Of a stretch of DNA of 64,000 nucleotides, positions 33,554 through 54,844 are shown piece after piece. The notes under the pieces are model-generated. The model was not told where the DNA came from. It did not search any database and saw only the letters and a list, made by a program, of their open reading frames with translations. Source of the DNA: Syngnathus acus (taxonomy: Eukaryota; Chordata; Actinopteri; Syngnathiformes; Syngnathidae). The stretch covers positions 23,068,193-23,132,192 of the forward strand of contig NC_051088.1 of the NCBI RefSeq assembly GCF_901709675.1, given 5' to 3'. Positions within the stretch are counted from its first letter, which is position 1; each line of letters opens with the position of its first letter. A program made the position numbers and the translations under genes.

Positions 33554-36500
33554 ACTATTTTGGACATCATTTTGATGTGTGCTTCTTGTTCTGCGAATAC
33601 GTATGAGGTAGAAAGTACTGGAGTATGTTCTCGACTTCTATTCACTGCCAGCCCAGTTAAAACGGATCTTGGATGTCTGTAGCCGCCAATGGTAGTAAAT
33701 GACAATATGGCTGCCCTATTTAGACTTGTTAAAAAAAAAAATAAAAAAAATGGATGACTTGCTTCTCTCACGCAAGCACACAGCCAAAATGAAACAAAAG
33801 CAGTTTAGTTTTGCAAATCCAAACCTTTAATTGTGGTAAAATCACAATGGATGCACAATATTGTTTTTCCTTAGTGTAGTGCTCTTCTTCGTGCACAACT
33901 GCTAAACTAATACATAAAGCAAATACTAACTAGCAGGATTGTGGCGCTGTGTGTCCACCCTGAACTGTCTGGCCAGTCAATAATGGTGACAACATCAGGC
34001 TTGCTTCATGCACCGGATATTTTTGAATAAAACCAAAATGTTTTTGCCGAGTCAATTCAGTCTGCGTGTTTTACCGTAGGGACTTTTTTCTTCTTCTTCC
34101 CCAGATTACCTTTTACAAAGAACTTAAAGGGACATTAACTTATATTTGCAAAATTTAGTATATAAAAGGCTGCATATGGATGTGCCACCGACCGACGGAG
34201 GCATGTCCCGTTGGCCCCGTTGCATTCTGGAGCAAAGAGGCAAAGGGTGCCGCGACAGTTTAACAGCAAAGGAGAAAAAAAATCAAGTTATCGTACGTCG
34301 CTCGCCCATTGCCTGACTGGCCGGACGCTCAGCGGTGAGCGCAAGAGCACGCTGCGCCTGAAAATATGCAGATCACAACAACATAGCAATAGAACCACAG
34401 TAACTTCTGTGTTATAGACTTTTTAACATCCCCACTTGATAGACAATCACACAAAGGGTATCAACAGGAAGGAAAAGTGTCAAAACAAATGAACAACCAA
34501 AAAAAACGGACTTGGAGCGAATCTGGACATGTTTGTACTGCATGTTTTGTTTTTTTCTTTTGTTTTTATATACAAAATGGTTTTTATTTCTTACAATTTA
34601 ATCCAAACCTTGGCATATTTGGTGGAAGTGTCTCAAATTATAAATTTTTGGGGGGGCCAATTGAAGATGGCTGCTAATGGTGTATTATTATTATCGTCAT
34701 CATCGTCATGATTGGCATCGGAACCCGTTGTACAAACAGGTTGGTGGATCTGATACTGAGTCCAATGAGACTTTGAAAGTAATCGGTTTCTCTCCGTACG
34801 TCACATCTGCCGTAAAGCCGGCGACCAGCTCGAAACGGTTTGTTGTCATTACATGACCTACTCAGAGAAACCCCATTACGCTGTTATTAAAAAGCTCACA
34901 CTACCCCAGAATAAAAATTTTCACTCATACCAATGACATTCAACATTCATGTGCCAGTGTTTTTGTTCACCGTCTTTTGGTCAAGTCCCGTTTTTTTTTC
35001 GTTTTTTTTTTTCCTCAAACACTTGCACTAGGCTTATAAAAATAAATATTTCTCAAAAATGTTTGATAAATTACACAAACTAGCGAAAGTAGACTCAAGA
35101 ACTTTGGGTGCAAACAGCTGAATCTGGCCGTTGTTCTGAACTACAACTCAAACCGGTCCCCGCAGAGATTCACATCTGCAACATCCTTTTCCAAACACAC
35201 ACACACACGCAAACGCACGCACACGCATTTCCGTACATCACTACCGAGTCGTCCTTTTGGCAACCACAAACGTATGGACCACTTGCCAAGCCACGGAGGA
35301 CCCTGTGCTACAGAAGAACTTTGTAAAAACCGAGTGGGATCTTTCAGTCTTTCTACAAACGGAAGGCCTGCAGGCCGCAGCAAAGGGAGCATAGCACCAT
35401 TAAATTGTTCCCCGACACAAAACACCTCTCAAGAGTCTGTTGAGCTATCACAGAAGCGCTGAATTTCCTGCCACCGATACAAACAAACTCCGCGGCGACA
35501 CGGTATCGAGCGTAACCAACATTGCGTGTATTCGGACTATCGGTCTTGAATTTTAAGGCATCGAAAGGTAAGTGATTCTCTATGGAGGCTATGAGTGACG
35601 ATCTTGACCACGAGATGGTAACGACAGACCAGGAAAAAGCAGAAAACCCCACAGCTATGCTAGAAACTGTGCAATCAGTGCTTTGAGCTAAATGCTAAAA
35701 ATGAGCAGGCGAAACCTGCTGGTTAATAAACAACGTTAGGTTACAGGTTGGAGACATTTACGAGCAGCTTACGTGACGAAGAAGTGTCACACAAACGCTT
35801 CAGTCTGTAAGGAAGAATTTCAAGGCACCGAGCACGTCAGTGTTCATGACAGCAAAGTGCGTACAAGCCATCTAAAGAGCTTTGTTGAAGTTAAATTGGA
35901 GTGGGCGGGGTTTGCGCCAGTGACGTATTAAGGTGTCACCAAAAGCTGGGGAGGTGGAAAACGCGTGATTGATGGAACGACAATTGAACCGATTGTCATT
36001 TGCAAGCCAACCTTGCAGCTCAACTACAAGGACTGAAATTCGGGGCAAATTCAGCCCTACACGAGGACAGAATCTGTCTGACATCTCCGCAAACCTCATC
36101 TTGCCACTAGAGGGCGTAACCACCTTTCATGGGATTCATTAGGAGCTTCTCCCACTGCAAGTAAACAAAACACTATCTCCCCAATGTAACGCAGATCAAT
36201 AAAGAAAACCAAACACAAAAAGGACAGGGGGGGAAAAAAAAAAGGGGGGTTAAAAAAAATATCAGCATTAACTAAAAAAAAAATGCTCGAGAATTGAAAG
36301 ACTCGTTTTTGCTTGACCAAAAACAACAACAACACTTGCATATGTCCAATGGTCATCACCCACAATTTTGTTGCATGGGCAATTTGGAGAAAATCTTTTG
36401 GGGATTAAATTATCCACTGAAGTGAAGTCTCCGGACAATATCAATCCCCAGCAGTGAGTGACCAAGCACATTTCCGCTCGCCAAATTGCAACTATTTACA

Positions 36501-38236
36501 TGTTATCTACATGCAGGATCCTTTCAGATCTCCACGTTAACTAAATACATTCACACCCAGATTTTTGCCATCACACTCCAAACACAAGGAAGATGGAAGC
36601 CTGGTTCCACAGCAGGGCCACGTGCAACGGTGGCAAGTCCTCATTTCGCTGTGTTTTCGTGTCTAGCGGGGCAACTCACCACCTGCCCTATTATCGTCAA
36701 AGTGTGGTTTGCAGAAACAGACCGAGCCGATCTCAAACCTTGAAAAGTCAACAAGCCATTCCCCCCCCCCCCCTCCGAACCTCTGCCGGGAAACATTTGG
36801 GCCCGATGTATGCATTCATCCCCGACCGCAACTAATCCAAAAACACTCAACAAAATACTGGAATGACTTTTTTTCTTTTTTGTTCCTTTTGTAAGAGAAA
36901 ACTCTTTATGTGACTCTCCAGGATAGAGTGAGCAGGGAATTTTGGATCTCTGAGTCTTTTTAGTTGTGTTTCCCCTTCAAAGACACTTTTGGCCAAAAAG
37001 GGCTTCAAAAGTTTGTGGGTGGAGGCGGAGTCAGGTTCCCAGAAGCATAAGGAGGCCAAGAGTTGGCACAACAGACTTGGGCACTCACCAATGGAACTTA
37101 TTAATGATACAGAGTCCGATTCTCCCTCCCTCAGTGGCCCGATGACTGAAATACCAACTTTTGGCGACTATGCGCGGAACGTCTCGACTTCATGCTCAAA
37201 GCAGAGCTGCAGGTTTGACATCCGAGTTCGAGAAGCACGAAGCTTTATTAAGAACCGGGGGTCAGATCATGAGGAAACACGTTTTGAGTTTCCTCACGGC
37301 AGTTTTACAAACTTTAGTTTTGTTTTGCCAAGGTTTGATTTAGTTTAAGTCTAACTTGTTTCCTTCCAAAGAGAAATCAAGATAACAAACCCATACATGA
37401 CATTAAATGTTTTTCACAGAACAGAAAGAAGAGAAGCCAATGCTCGAATTCTTGAAGGCACAGTACAGAAACAAAATGATCTTCCTTTGTTGTTCATTTT
37501 TGCCAAGTCCTATGATTCTCTTAGCTGACGTTTCAAGTGAAGGGCAAATATGCTTGCTAGCCAATCAAATTTCCATACCAGAATGCCCTGGGTCTCCTCA
37601 GACATCTTTCCGAGACATCTGCACTTCTGCACTCCGGTTAAAAGAAAACTTATAAAATAAAAAATTAAAACTAAGAGCAATATTAGCGGCCTGTCTTCCA
37701 GAAGGAGGCCTCAGCCAGCAGTTCCTATGTCTGAATTTGTTTCATGTCTCAGTGCTGTTTTTTTTGTTTTGTTTTTCTTCCTCAGTCAGTGGACATGCAT
37801 TCAACACAAAAGATGACTCGTGGGTGGGGAGAGGCTCACTGGAAGGAAGCCTGTGTGGCTGGGTCAAGGCATAAAAAAAAAAAAAAGAAAAAAGAATGGA
37901 GCCAAAATTGAAATATGGAAAGTGACGCAGAAAGCATCCCACGGCGGGAATGTTGGAAAAGAACCAAATGGAAGAAAAATCCCTTTGCCATGTAGACTGT
38001 CTGATGTGAGATTTTACCACAAAATAAAATTCCGATTACACTGTCCAGGGATGATGTGCGGGAGGGAGCTGTATGATGAGTATATTTATAATTGCATGCA
38101 GAGAGAGGTTCTAAATGTTGACTAGGGCAGCAGATGGGCTGAAGACAACAGAGTTGAGAAAGGAAGACAGCTGAGTGGGGAGGGGACAAAATATGCGTGT
38201 GAAAGCGAGAAAGAGAGAGAGAAAAAAAAAAAAAGG
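33554..38236 (-). other. Gene-free stretch, probably ddx3 3' UTR plus spacer
   Basis: No exon with recognisable protein is seen. DDX3 genes are known for long 3' UTRs, so much of this stretch on the minus strand is probably ddx3 3' UTR. Minus-strand AATAAA hexamers lie at 37244-37249 and 34583-34588 and could be proximal and distal sites. Homopolymers include a C run at 36761-36773, and several A/T tracts are present. The true transcript end cannot be fixed from sequence alone. Confidence 0.4.
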
Positions 38237-45035
<6,799 letters not shown>

Positions 45036-47379
45036 CACTATGGAATATGGAGGAAAAATGTTGACGTTGAGAAAAAGACCTCTTTGTTTGCCGGGGTTCG
45101 ATGTAATGTTATCGCCCCTTTGTCGCGTGCCTCGCCGCGACAAAAGAGATATTCGGCAGCTTTGCAAGAATAGTCGACACTTTGCAGAACGCACGCTGAA
45201 ATTTGCTTAGAATTACACAACGTTGGTCACCAAGGTGGTACTTGATGCAAACCCAGCTGATGTCGATTTGTTCTACAGCTGGGAATGAAGATGTGTTAAG
45301 AAAGCACGCGTGAACAAAACAGAAAAAAAAAACATCCGGTGATGGTGGAAAATAAAAGTAAAATAAAAGTCTTGTGGAACGTTTAAAAATCAGTGAAGGT
45401 GAGCACAAAATAATAATCTCACGTATTTTAAACCGTCGGAGGAGAATATGTTTATATTTAACATAGCGATAAAGCTGACTTTGACTTTGACTTTGAAATC
45501 ACCCGGATATGTACCGTATTTCCCTGAATTGTTTTTCTGCACGTTATCGCAAAATTCGTTAGCTTGTTTTTGCAATCGCAAATTTTATTTCTCAAGATTG
45601 AAAAATACAACAAGGTAGATTTTTGTTCTGGTGCCACTGTGATTGTTTGCAGTTGAATAATAAAGCGCATGTGGGCTAGGTGTACTATTGTATGGTCAGA
45701 ATTTTCTACCTTGTTCTCTTTGCAAAAGTGTTTCAACTCAGCAATACTAATCTGGTGCGAATTGCATTTTAATCTGGTTTAAATCAGACTTTATCCAATC
45801 CAGAAGGTGTACTTTTTTCTGTTAATACCATTCAGTTCCTGATTTGTTACACTGTCAGTTTTTTTTTTATTATTATTATCAGTAAAGCTGATGGCAGAAA
45901 GTGAAACAAGTATCATTCATCACAACTATCCAAAAGCTGATTGTAAATATTTTGATAGCTAATTTGTTGCAAAAACTGCAATGAGACACTAGATGGTGCT
46001 ATTTGATTTCAGAACAAACAAACAGTTACACTTTTTTATTCTTCCATTTTTAAAATCCAAATCCCCTCTAGTACTTTGTAGTATGTCTGACGAAACAGTC
46101 ATAAAATGTCCCATCATATGGTTATGTTGCCGTACGTAGCAGAAGCAACTACAATAAGTTGTCTCCCACCACAACAAACAACGATAAATAATTATATCAT
46201 GACATTGTCCATCAAAACTGAGCATTATTATGTTTTAAGGCAACGTTTGAAGGGAAATTGGATCCCGTAAAAGTGTAAACTGAGGCCTCCGAGTGTCATT
46301 GTAGATATAACACAAGGGGCCTCTCTAACATAATAATGTGACATAAAATGTAAAGCAATCTACTCGATGAGCAAGCCAAAAGCCAAATGAATGCATTTTT
46401 CCCCCATGGCAACTGTGCAACTAGCTGCACAGTAGATAAAGCGGCTGGGGTGAGTGTCTGTGATCCGTGGTATGCCCCCATCTTTTCTCACGTACACACT
46501 TCTGCATGGACCAGAAGGGGGGCACTATTCTGCAAATAGTCACTGGCGGTGGCAGATGGTGGGAGGAATGAAAGGCAGATGGAAAAATCACTTCCAATAA
46601 CATCGCTGTCGAGTGTTTTTTTTTTTTTTTTGGTCCCCTTGGGTTAATGAAGACCACGAAGGAAATTTGCACATGCGCAAAGTGCAAGTTGGATGTGTTA
46701 ATGTAGATCCAGTCAGTTGTCTGAACCCGACTGTAGTCAAATAAACGTCATTAGACCACAATTAATAATATTGCATTTTTTAAAGTCGCAATTAAATGTA
46801 TAGCTGTTGCTATGGTTACATGCGCGTCAGCGTCGAGAGAAATTCTGTGAAGAAAACATGTCTGGGAGAGAGTGACAGTGAGAACACAAAGTGGCTGAGA
46901 AACCAGAGGAACGCACACAAACTTTGTGACCTCCGCAAACACGCGCCTGTCAGAATGAAGCAGACTCTGTGCGCGTGCGCGCTCATGTGTCAGACAGACA
47001 CGCGGAGATGAGAATAAAAGGAGAATACTGGTTCTGCATAAGAAAGGTATTAGCCTTGATCTAGACGTAATTGCGTCATCATTTTACGATAGAATGTACT
47101 TGGGGGAATAAGACCCCAGATGTAATGCTCCTCGGCTTTCTATCAGTGGGATCTTAATATACAGTATGGGGAAAAGTCGCACACGCGCGCGTACGAAAAT
47201 GCTGACACTCCTGACTCAGCATTTTTTGGAAGGGGAAAGCTTGTCAGATGCACGACAGGGAACGAGCAACCCGTCCTTTTTTTTTTTTTTTTTTACATTT
47301 CTTGAGTTGAAGTAACACTATCGTCATGTAAATGCTGTGTGCATGTTTGTGTGTTGTGTAGTGAATATAGTCCTGTCAG

Positions 47380-47470
47380 CCATAGACATCTATTAGACGT
47401 CTGGTCTATGTATAGACCTAATTTAGACGTCTAAAATTGGTCTCGGTATAGACCTAAAATAGATGTTTAA
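47380..47470. repeat. AGACGTCT/TATAGACCT palindrome-rich repeat
   Basis: Repeated TTAGACGTCT, GGTCTATGTATAGACCTA, TTAGACGTCTAAAATTGG and TATAGACCTAAAATAGATG words form overlapping palindromes over about 90 bp. It looks like a short degenerate tandem repeat of the kind dispersed in fish genomes. Confidence 0.6.
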
Positions 47471-50400
47471 ATTAAAATTATCAAATACGATCATATTTCG
47501 AAATCTTAAAGTCTGAACCAGCTGTGAAGTTGTTTGGATTTGTGTTTATCACGCATATTGATCCGTACATGTGAATTGGTTATTTCTGTAACCTGAGAGA
47601 CGGAAATATACTTCCTTCCATCGGTCTATATCTTTGCATCACCTCCAGATGACAGCCGAGGGAGGGAAAAAAAAGCTAAAAAGCAACAGAAACCAACTTT
47701 TCTGGAGGGTCAAACTGAAAAGAAGGTGGTGGACTGACTGGTCAGGAATCAGGACAGCAGAACAGAACGCAATCCAATAGCCTCTGAATTGTAAAACTCG
47801 GCAGCACTTTTGGAGGGAGGAATAAAATCCTGCACGCACAATGGAAAAATTAATTGGAAATATGGCTGCAGGCACAACTCGTCCATTGTTGGAATTTGAC
47901 CCAAGAGAACACGAAGCAGTCGGGACAAAAAGGAAGTTGACATATGTTTCCGTTCACTTTGACATTTCTTTTGATGAATACCACCCAAAAAGAAGAGAAC
48001 AAGCCATGTTTAATATTCAAGATGATGCTTCTCGCGTTCTCCAAATGACATTTTGCGGCAAGAATGTGGATTCAAATGCACATTGAAGACTAATTAGATT
48101 TTAATTTGGGGGTGTGGCTAAAAACGTGGATAGTCCAGCCCCCAGATTGTCTGAATTTAAGCATCTTCATTCACATCAATGGTTATGCGGCACAATTGTG
48201 ATGTGCATTTAGTTATCTCGTTAATGCCTGGGAAAAGTATACAAAAGTAGCATCCATATTTCTACGTCATAGAAGTAGTATTTGATTGACAGTTGACAGG
48301 AAAGTGGGACGTTTGATTTTTCAAATCTGAAAATCTTGCAGATTTTTTATGATTACAAAAACACTCCAATTTTTGTGTCAAATTTACAAGACATTTATTT
48401 CCTTTTATGACAAAATTCACAAATGGGAAATAAATTGGCTTCTATCAAACTTTACCTTGTTTATGCAAAGTCTTTGCACTGCCCTTACTTTTATGTGTTA
48501 CATGGCTACATGTCTGATTTTTATTTTATTTGTTATTTTGTGTTCTTGTTTTTTTCAGTTTATTGTTTGTTTGTTGTACGGACTTGCATATGGCACTTTA
48601 AAGTGTTATTTGTTTTTGTTTTTTTAAATATGTGAATAGAAATGTTTCTGCCACCCTGCTGACTTATGTGGTGCAAACGACTTAGTGGGATTTAGGAGAT
48701 TTGTAAGGTATCATAAAAAAACAAGGGGAGAACCACGCGACTGGCCAACGTTAGCTTACGTTCACATCTGGTAATTCATCGCAAAGCAGGCATGACAGAG
48801 TTTGAAAACCTAAACAGTTGCGGTGACTTTTATTTGTCCGCCCTGCTTTAAGGTTATACATGATCCATTTGAATCCACCTTGTTTATTTTTTGCCAATAT
48901 ACCCAAGGGTGTGTAATGGAATACAGTATTTTATGAGGCGTTGGGGCTGGCGCTTGATGTCGACGTGCTCCCTACTCGACATTGCTTCGCTCTCGGGGTT
49001 TATGTGAGCGTGAAATCCCATGATTGATGGTGCGCTGGCCGCATGAACACAAAGATGGCGTCACCGCACTTTCAAGATGACTTGATCCACATTTTGGCTG
49101 TTCCATAGATGGTGAGCGTGACAAGGTTACACATCCCATTTTATTTTTGTTCGTATTTTCCAAAGCATAAACCAAATTGCGCTTATCAGTTCTGATGTCT
49201 GTGATTCAAATGAACCTTCTTGTGTTCTACCGTAACTAATGAATTGTTTGGCCCTGGTGGAGCTCTACACTATCTATGGCGTCCCATTCTGGTTGGTATT
49301 TGTGCCACATTAAGACCAAACTCAAGGAGGTTTAGATGTCTATTAACGGGTTGCTCTGTAGGTCATCGGCAGTGTTGTCGAGTACTCAATTAATATCTAG
49401 TCTGACACAGTCTATTCTCAGCCAGAGTCACGCCATTCCATGAGATGTCTGCCTCTTCCACGGATCGAGGGCAGAGGCAGGTCAAGCTGGATTTCATGAG
49501 CACGTTTACAATCCAACATGCTGAAATTGGAGACACTTTATGTCCGAGCAGCCAATTCCCGCCCGCCTCCGTTCTTTGCCCTTGATTTTATGAGACTATC
49601 ACAAAAGTTGTGTTGTTTTCGCAAACTATGGCGAAATAATTAAGTTGATGACCCTTTTGTCATGAGATAATAACATAACGATGAGATAATAATGGCTCTT
49701 TGATGAATTAAAGCTAGATGTGTGAGTTTTTAGCGATGAGACGATTCGAGAACGGACAGAAATGGTCGGAAATTATAATACATGCTCACCATGTCAATGT
49801 TCATTTGAAAATAAGTTATAAGTTCCCGAGGAGTTTTGTGTAAAACTAGATTTATGGTCATTAATGGGCTACTAGCTAGCTTCAGGCTAAAGTTAGCATT
49901 GTTAGCTAATGTTCACCGTGTGTGTGTCGCTAATACTTGAGTAAACTTTTTTGGGGGTTTCTATCATGCATAGATTTCTATGCATGTAGTCATTTGACTA
50001 CAATGTGAGAAATTACTACGTATTTTCATCCACAAACTATAGTTAGTTTAGCGGGTTTGTCTTAGTTTTATGAACTAGTTTTAGAAGACTAAACCCAATC
50101 CCATTCCTTGCTCTTAATCCTAAAGCTTTGACGAAGACAAAGACTATTTTGCCCCGACGCCATTTAAGCTAGCTCTATTGCAAGCGAGCGTATACCAACA
50201 ACTCAGAATACATAATTGTGCCAAAGTATGGATCATATAATCCAACCACCAATGTCATTACAATAAAAATCCATAAATATTACTCACATATTTGTTACCC
50301 CTTTCTTTTAGCTCACCATTATTGTTATCACTTGTTGCCAAGGGGCCGGACTGTGTAGCCGTCTTGTCGTCCAGGTAAGTCAGGGTCTGTCTTCATGCTT

Positions 50401-51194
50401 TAGGGTTATAAACCACTTTTGGTGGCCCTACCAAGATTTACAGAAAATCGAGAAACATCTTGACAACATGATCATACGAGATTAGCCCCATTTAAAGTAA
50501 GAGGTTACTTTATTTTTGCATGGTTCTACAAAGTTGTTCATGGGGTCATGCACTGCGGAAGTCTTAACAGCTGCGTACGAGTTCAAGTGACTTTCCTCAT
50601 CCCCTTTCCCATTAATGCTTCCCTTATGGAGTATTAGCTGCAATCTACTGCGGAATTATAGCTTTAACGTCAATAAAGCTGTTGTGATTAGCGTGGACGT
50701 GCGTGTCGAGACGGCGTAACCTCCGCAAAAAGGGCGGAATTCAACTGTGACATCTTAATTCCACGATGTCGGATCAATTCCTCATATGCAGATGCTTTAG
50801 TTTTTTTTATTTTCCGTCGTACTAACAAGCGTGAGCGCCAATTAGCATAGTCCCCGATCAAGACGCATTCGTCATCAAGTATTAATAACCCTTGGTTAGA
50901 TGAGGTAAGCAGTATTTGCAGCGTGAGCGCAAAACAGTTGCTGCGGGCCAGTCTCTCAGCGAGATATTAGCTGGCGGCACGCCAGCGAGACAACTGAGAC
51001 TCATTCACACCAGTTATTTACGTGCACGCGTGTGCATAACAAACCATGTAAGGTTAGCGCATGCCGGATGGAGGTGAGAGCGTGTGCGACAGCTCTGAGA
51101 GGGTCCAACCAACTACAGGTAGAATGTTTGGAATAGAGAAAAAAAGAATTGGATTCCTGGACCCCAAGAGAGAGAGAGAGAAGAGGTTAAGCCG

Positions 51195-51507
51195 CAGGGG
51201 TGTCAAACTCATTTTTTTGGCGGGCCGCATTGTAGTCATAGCTTCTTTCGGAGGGCCATTCTGACTGTCAACCCAAATAAATGTATGAGCACCTCATATT
51301 AGATACAGTAAAAGCTACGAACTGACAAATAACTCGTTTTCAAATCAGACGAGTAAAAACTGGTCAAATATTTTTAAGAAAAGATATTAAAAGTGAGGAA
51401 AATTTGCAATTCTAGTAATGACACACGAATTTGATGCACAATTTGCCTTCGCGGGCCACATAAAATGATGTGGCGGGCCGTATCGGGCCTTGAGTTTGAC
51501 ACCTGTG
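51195..51507. mobile_element. hAT-like MITE, complete ends
   Basis: 313 bp with terminal inverted repeats: CAGGGGTGTCAAACTCA at the left and TGAGTTTGACACCTGTG at the right, with 1-2 mismatches. The interior has GGCGGGCCGCATTG at the left and GATGTGGCGGGCCGTATCGG at the right. No clear 8-bp target-site duplication is visible, so the insertion is probably old. No transposase. Confidence 0.85.
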
Positions 51508-52099
51508 GGTTGGATGCAATTTAAGAGTCTCAATCGCTTGAATGGTGATTTTAGCCGTCTCTACTATAGTTTAAATAAGTCAGGTGTCAAAAAGGTTTGG
51601 TGAAGTTAAAAGTGAGATAGAATGCTGACTAATTCAACAGGTAACGCAATTATGGAAGGACTGGTTAAATGTTTGTTTTGTTTTTTGCTTGAATTAATGA
51701 AACTTAGGCGCTCTTTTGACTCTGAAATAGATAGCGTGTTGTAGCGTTGATGTTAGCTAGCAGGCTAGCCGTTAGCCTTTGTTAAATCACTGAAAGATAA
51801 TCCACAGAATTTAACCTCACTAATTATTTTTTCCTAAATTAAAGTAGGTTTTTTTCCTTGTTTTCAGTTCAGTTGAGGTAAATGTTCACTTGCTTTTGTG
51901 GCATCATAACTAAAACATGATGAAAAGATCTTAACTGACACAAAGTAACATTTGGTTTGAGCAGAACATAAAATTCAAGGAAGATCTGCTTGACTAGATA
52001 AGCTTCATTTTATTTCCAGTGAGGAGAGTCCACATGATGATAGAGCAGATGCAACTTGGGTGAACATTCAGTCCTGTAAGAAATTTCATCACCTGGTTT

Positions 52100-52118
52100 G
52101 GGGGGGGGGGGGGGGGGG
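52100..52118. repeat. Poly-G run
   Basis: Nineteen consecutive G in the ddx3-ptgfrn intergenic region. Confidence 0.9.
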
Positions 52119-52864
52119 ACTCCTCGGAGAAATACTCCATAGGTCCTCAGCTCTCCTTATGAATGTCTGACGCAGGAGGTGAGCACGACGAGCTGAGAAA
52201 GACAACAGCTGAAATTGCAACGAAACCACGTTACTAAATGATCCATGACAGGAGTGAGCACACAAAGCAGGACCAGGGAAAGTGGGTCAAGTGGACCCTG
52301 GGAGAGCAGGCTAGGAACCATGCGCACGCGTACCAAAACGCCACCAGATCCCACTTCTCTCCACATGAAATGCAAATGAAAGCAAGCCGGATGGATGGAG
52401 AGGTGCTAAAAAATCAAAGCCCGGGAGAACGGCCCAACCTCATCTGCATTTTCAATCGAGAGTAAAAAAAAAAACTCTTGAGAGGAGAGGCAAAGAAAGA
52501 TGTGCAGAAGGCTAGCGAGAGAAGCTGCAGACAAATGGAGGATGAGAGAATATAAACATAGAATATGAATCCCGCAAGACTAACAAGAAGATGGAAGACA
52601 GTAAGATGCAGCCCAGTGTTGAATTATAAAACAGTGGAGGCGACTTTTTGAAGTTCTTCCAAAACGATTGATGGCTTGCCGACAACCAAAGTGGCCCACA
52701 TTTACATCGTGTGCGCTCACGATCACGTCATCAGATCCTTTGGAAAAACTCATTTTCGACAGAGCCAGGGTACAAAACACACTAGCCAACACCCACCGCC
52801 TTATTTACACACCAATCCATCTTGTCCGCACGACACAAAACACACACGTCAAGAGGCAGCCACT

Positions 52865-52942
52865 TTTATTAGAACTGCAAGTCGGGGCAAATGGGGAGTT
52901 AGACAACAAAATGGAAATCCGCCTTTTACAAATCTATTTATT
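52865..52942 (-). terminator. Putative poly(A) signals of ptgfrn-like gene
   Basis: Two minus-strand AATAAA hexamers lie at 52937-52942 and 52865-52870, about 1.9-2.0 kb beyond the stop codon at 54845. The stretch 52943-54844 would then be 3' UTR; no other exon is visible there. Confidence 0.4.
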
Positions 52943-54844
52943 AAAAACAAAACAAAAAAAAAACATCTCATTGCAATAGAATGACAGAACACGAGAAGTT
53001 TGTCATTTGTTAAATTTGGCACAGAATATTTAAATGTATTTTGAATACGAGTGTACAGTAAAGAGCTCCATTTGAATAGTGGGGCTGCACTTTCACAGGC
53101 GCCGTCAATCAGGCCCTGAGGACTCTGGCTCAGGGTAAAAAATAATGAACGACCACATAATATTGCCCCTCCCAGTTTTGCGTGCTTGAAATACTACTTG
53201 AAAGCTCTATAAAAGTCCATCAGAGCTGCACACACTGATCAAAAGCAACCTCGCTACATTTGTGCAATCCAACTACTGCGGTGCCTTGAGATACAAGCGA
53301 TCCCACGAGAGTTTTTCCACATACGAAGGCTGTATAGTGTCAATGACCTCAACTCACCTCACCGACGGGATATTTGAACACACGTGGACGGACATTAAAA
53401 CAGTACTCACAGGCATTCTTTATCCCGTGCAAAAAAAAAAAAAAGCAACAACAATTACAAGAGCTCACTGGGTCATTTACAGCAGTTGTGAAGGTCATCT
53501 TGGTTTGTGTCTTCAGAACTGAATTATATTGCCCCCCCAGTGGCCAAGCTGCACACACCAGACAGAGTTGCTATAAATTAATCAAGATACGCAAAGCGTT
53601 GAATTCTTTACATTATGTTGAATTATGATCATAGGTTTTATAAAGTACATTGCAGAGTGCTATTTTTTTTGAAAAATACACAAATTGTTGCTTTTCAGGG
53701 GTGGGTCTGGCACGGATTAATGCCATTCCCATTCATTTCAATGGGGAAATATGATTTTAGATGAGCGTTTGGCTTGGTCGGAGAACAAATTCAGGTCGTA
53801 TTTCAAGGCACCACGCAAGATTTTAAAAAAACACTCAACAAGGTCTACAAATATGGCAGTTTGACCTTGCTTCGATTACACGGGGCAAAGATGGAGGATG
53901 CATTCATTGTTGGAAGGTGTAATGATCTGAAAAGGTGCAAATTTAAATGCAACACTGAATTTTTGGGGGAGAAGGGTTTTGGGGTGAACACATGACTACA
54001 AGTAGTGGAGTGACAGCAACTTTTGGGAGTGTTTGATGTAACCCTGAAAACATCTCCCGCTGCTCACCGAGGGCTATAAAATACAACATGCACACTGGCA
54101 CTGTGCACACAACGCACAAAATATTTCTCAATAAGTGACATCACACACGCACACACTGCATGTCTCCTTGGGATGCATAAAAATCTGTCCGACTTTTAAA
54201 ATCTCTTAATTTTAAAAAAAATAGAGCCGAGAAGAAAAGGTAGTTATCGTCCATTCGTTAAGGTAGGAAGGAACACTCTGGGTCGCTAGTGCAATGCCTC
54301 TTGCGGGGGGAAGGGCGGGGCGGGGGTGGGGTGGGGGGGGAGACGGCTTTCTCCGGCCGCTCCGGAACCGCCGCCGAAACGAGGCTCAGGCTGACTGAAC
54401 AGTCCACGTTGGTCGGCCGCGGGATTTGACAAGAAGTTTCCACTTGCAACCGGCAAAGCCCAACTAACACATTCTGATGGCATTCAAAATGTGGCTGTAG
54501 TTTGCACGAGGGCAGCACCCGAGCTTTTCATTTGTTAGTGTTTGGTAGATAAGTGGTCCTTTGTTCCCACATGGCAGTGAAATCTCCTGTGCCTGTAAAA
54601 GTAAAAAAGAAAAAAAAGAACAACAACTCCCTGCTCCTCCACTGCAGTGCTGAAATGCCTCTCGAGATACTCGGTTGGCTTGAATTGGGCCCCCAAGGAA
54701 ACGCGCCCGCCGCCCGTTTTACTCCCAACGTCCTCTACTCGGAAACAACTGGGTGTCCCACAAGTCGTTGACGGGCGTGTGTCTGTTGGGCGTTTGCTGT
54801 TTCCTAGGGGCGCTGTAGTGGGAGGGCGCAGGGGAAAGTATTTG

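Larger units (their letters stand above)
45036..52864. other. Intergenic region between ddx3 and ptgfrn-like gene
   Basis: About 7.8 kb with no supported exon. The first few hundred bases above 45035 should hold the ddx3 5' UTR and promoter. The rest is AT-rich unique-looking sequence with an AGACGTCT-rich repeat (47380-47470), a hAT-like MITE (51195-51507) and a G run (52100-52118). An 81-codon open frame at 47841-48086 (+) has no homology I recognise and no splice context. Confidence 0.5.

Noticed and set aside
47841-48086. 81-codon plus-strand open frame starting with ATG
   Set aside because: No recognised domain, intergenic position, and the opposite strand is equally open. Not supported as a gene.
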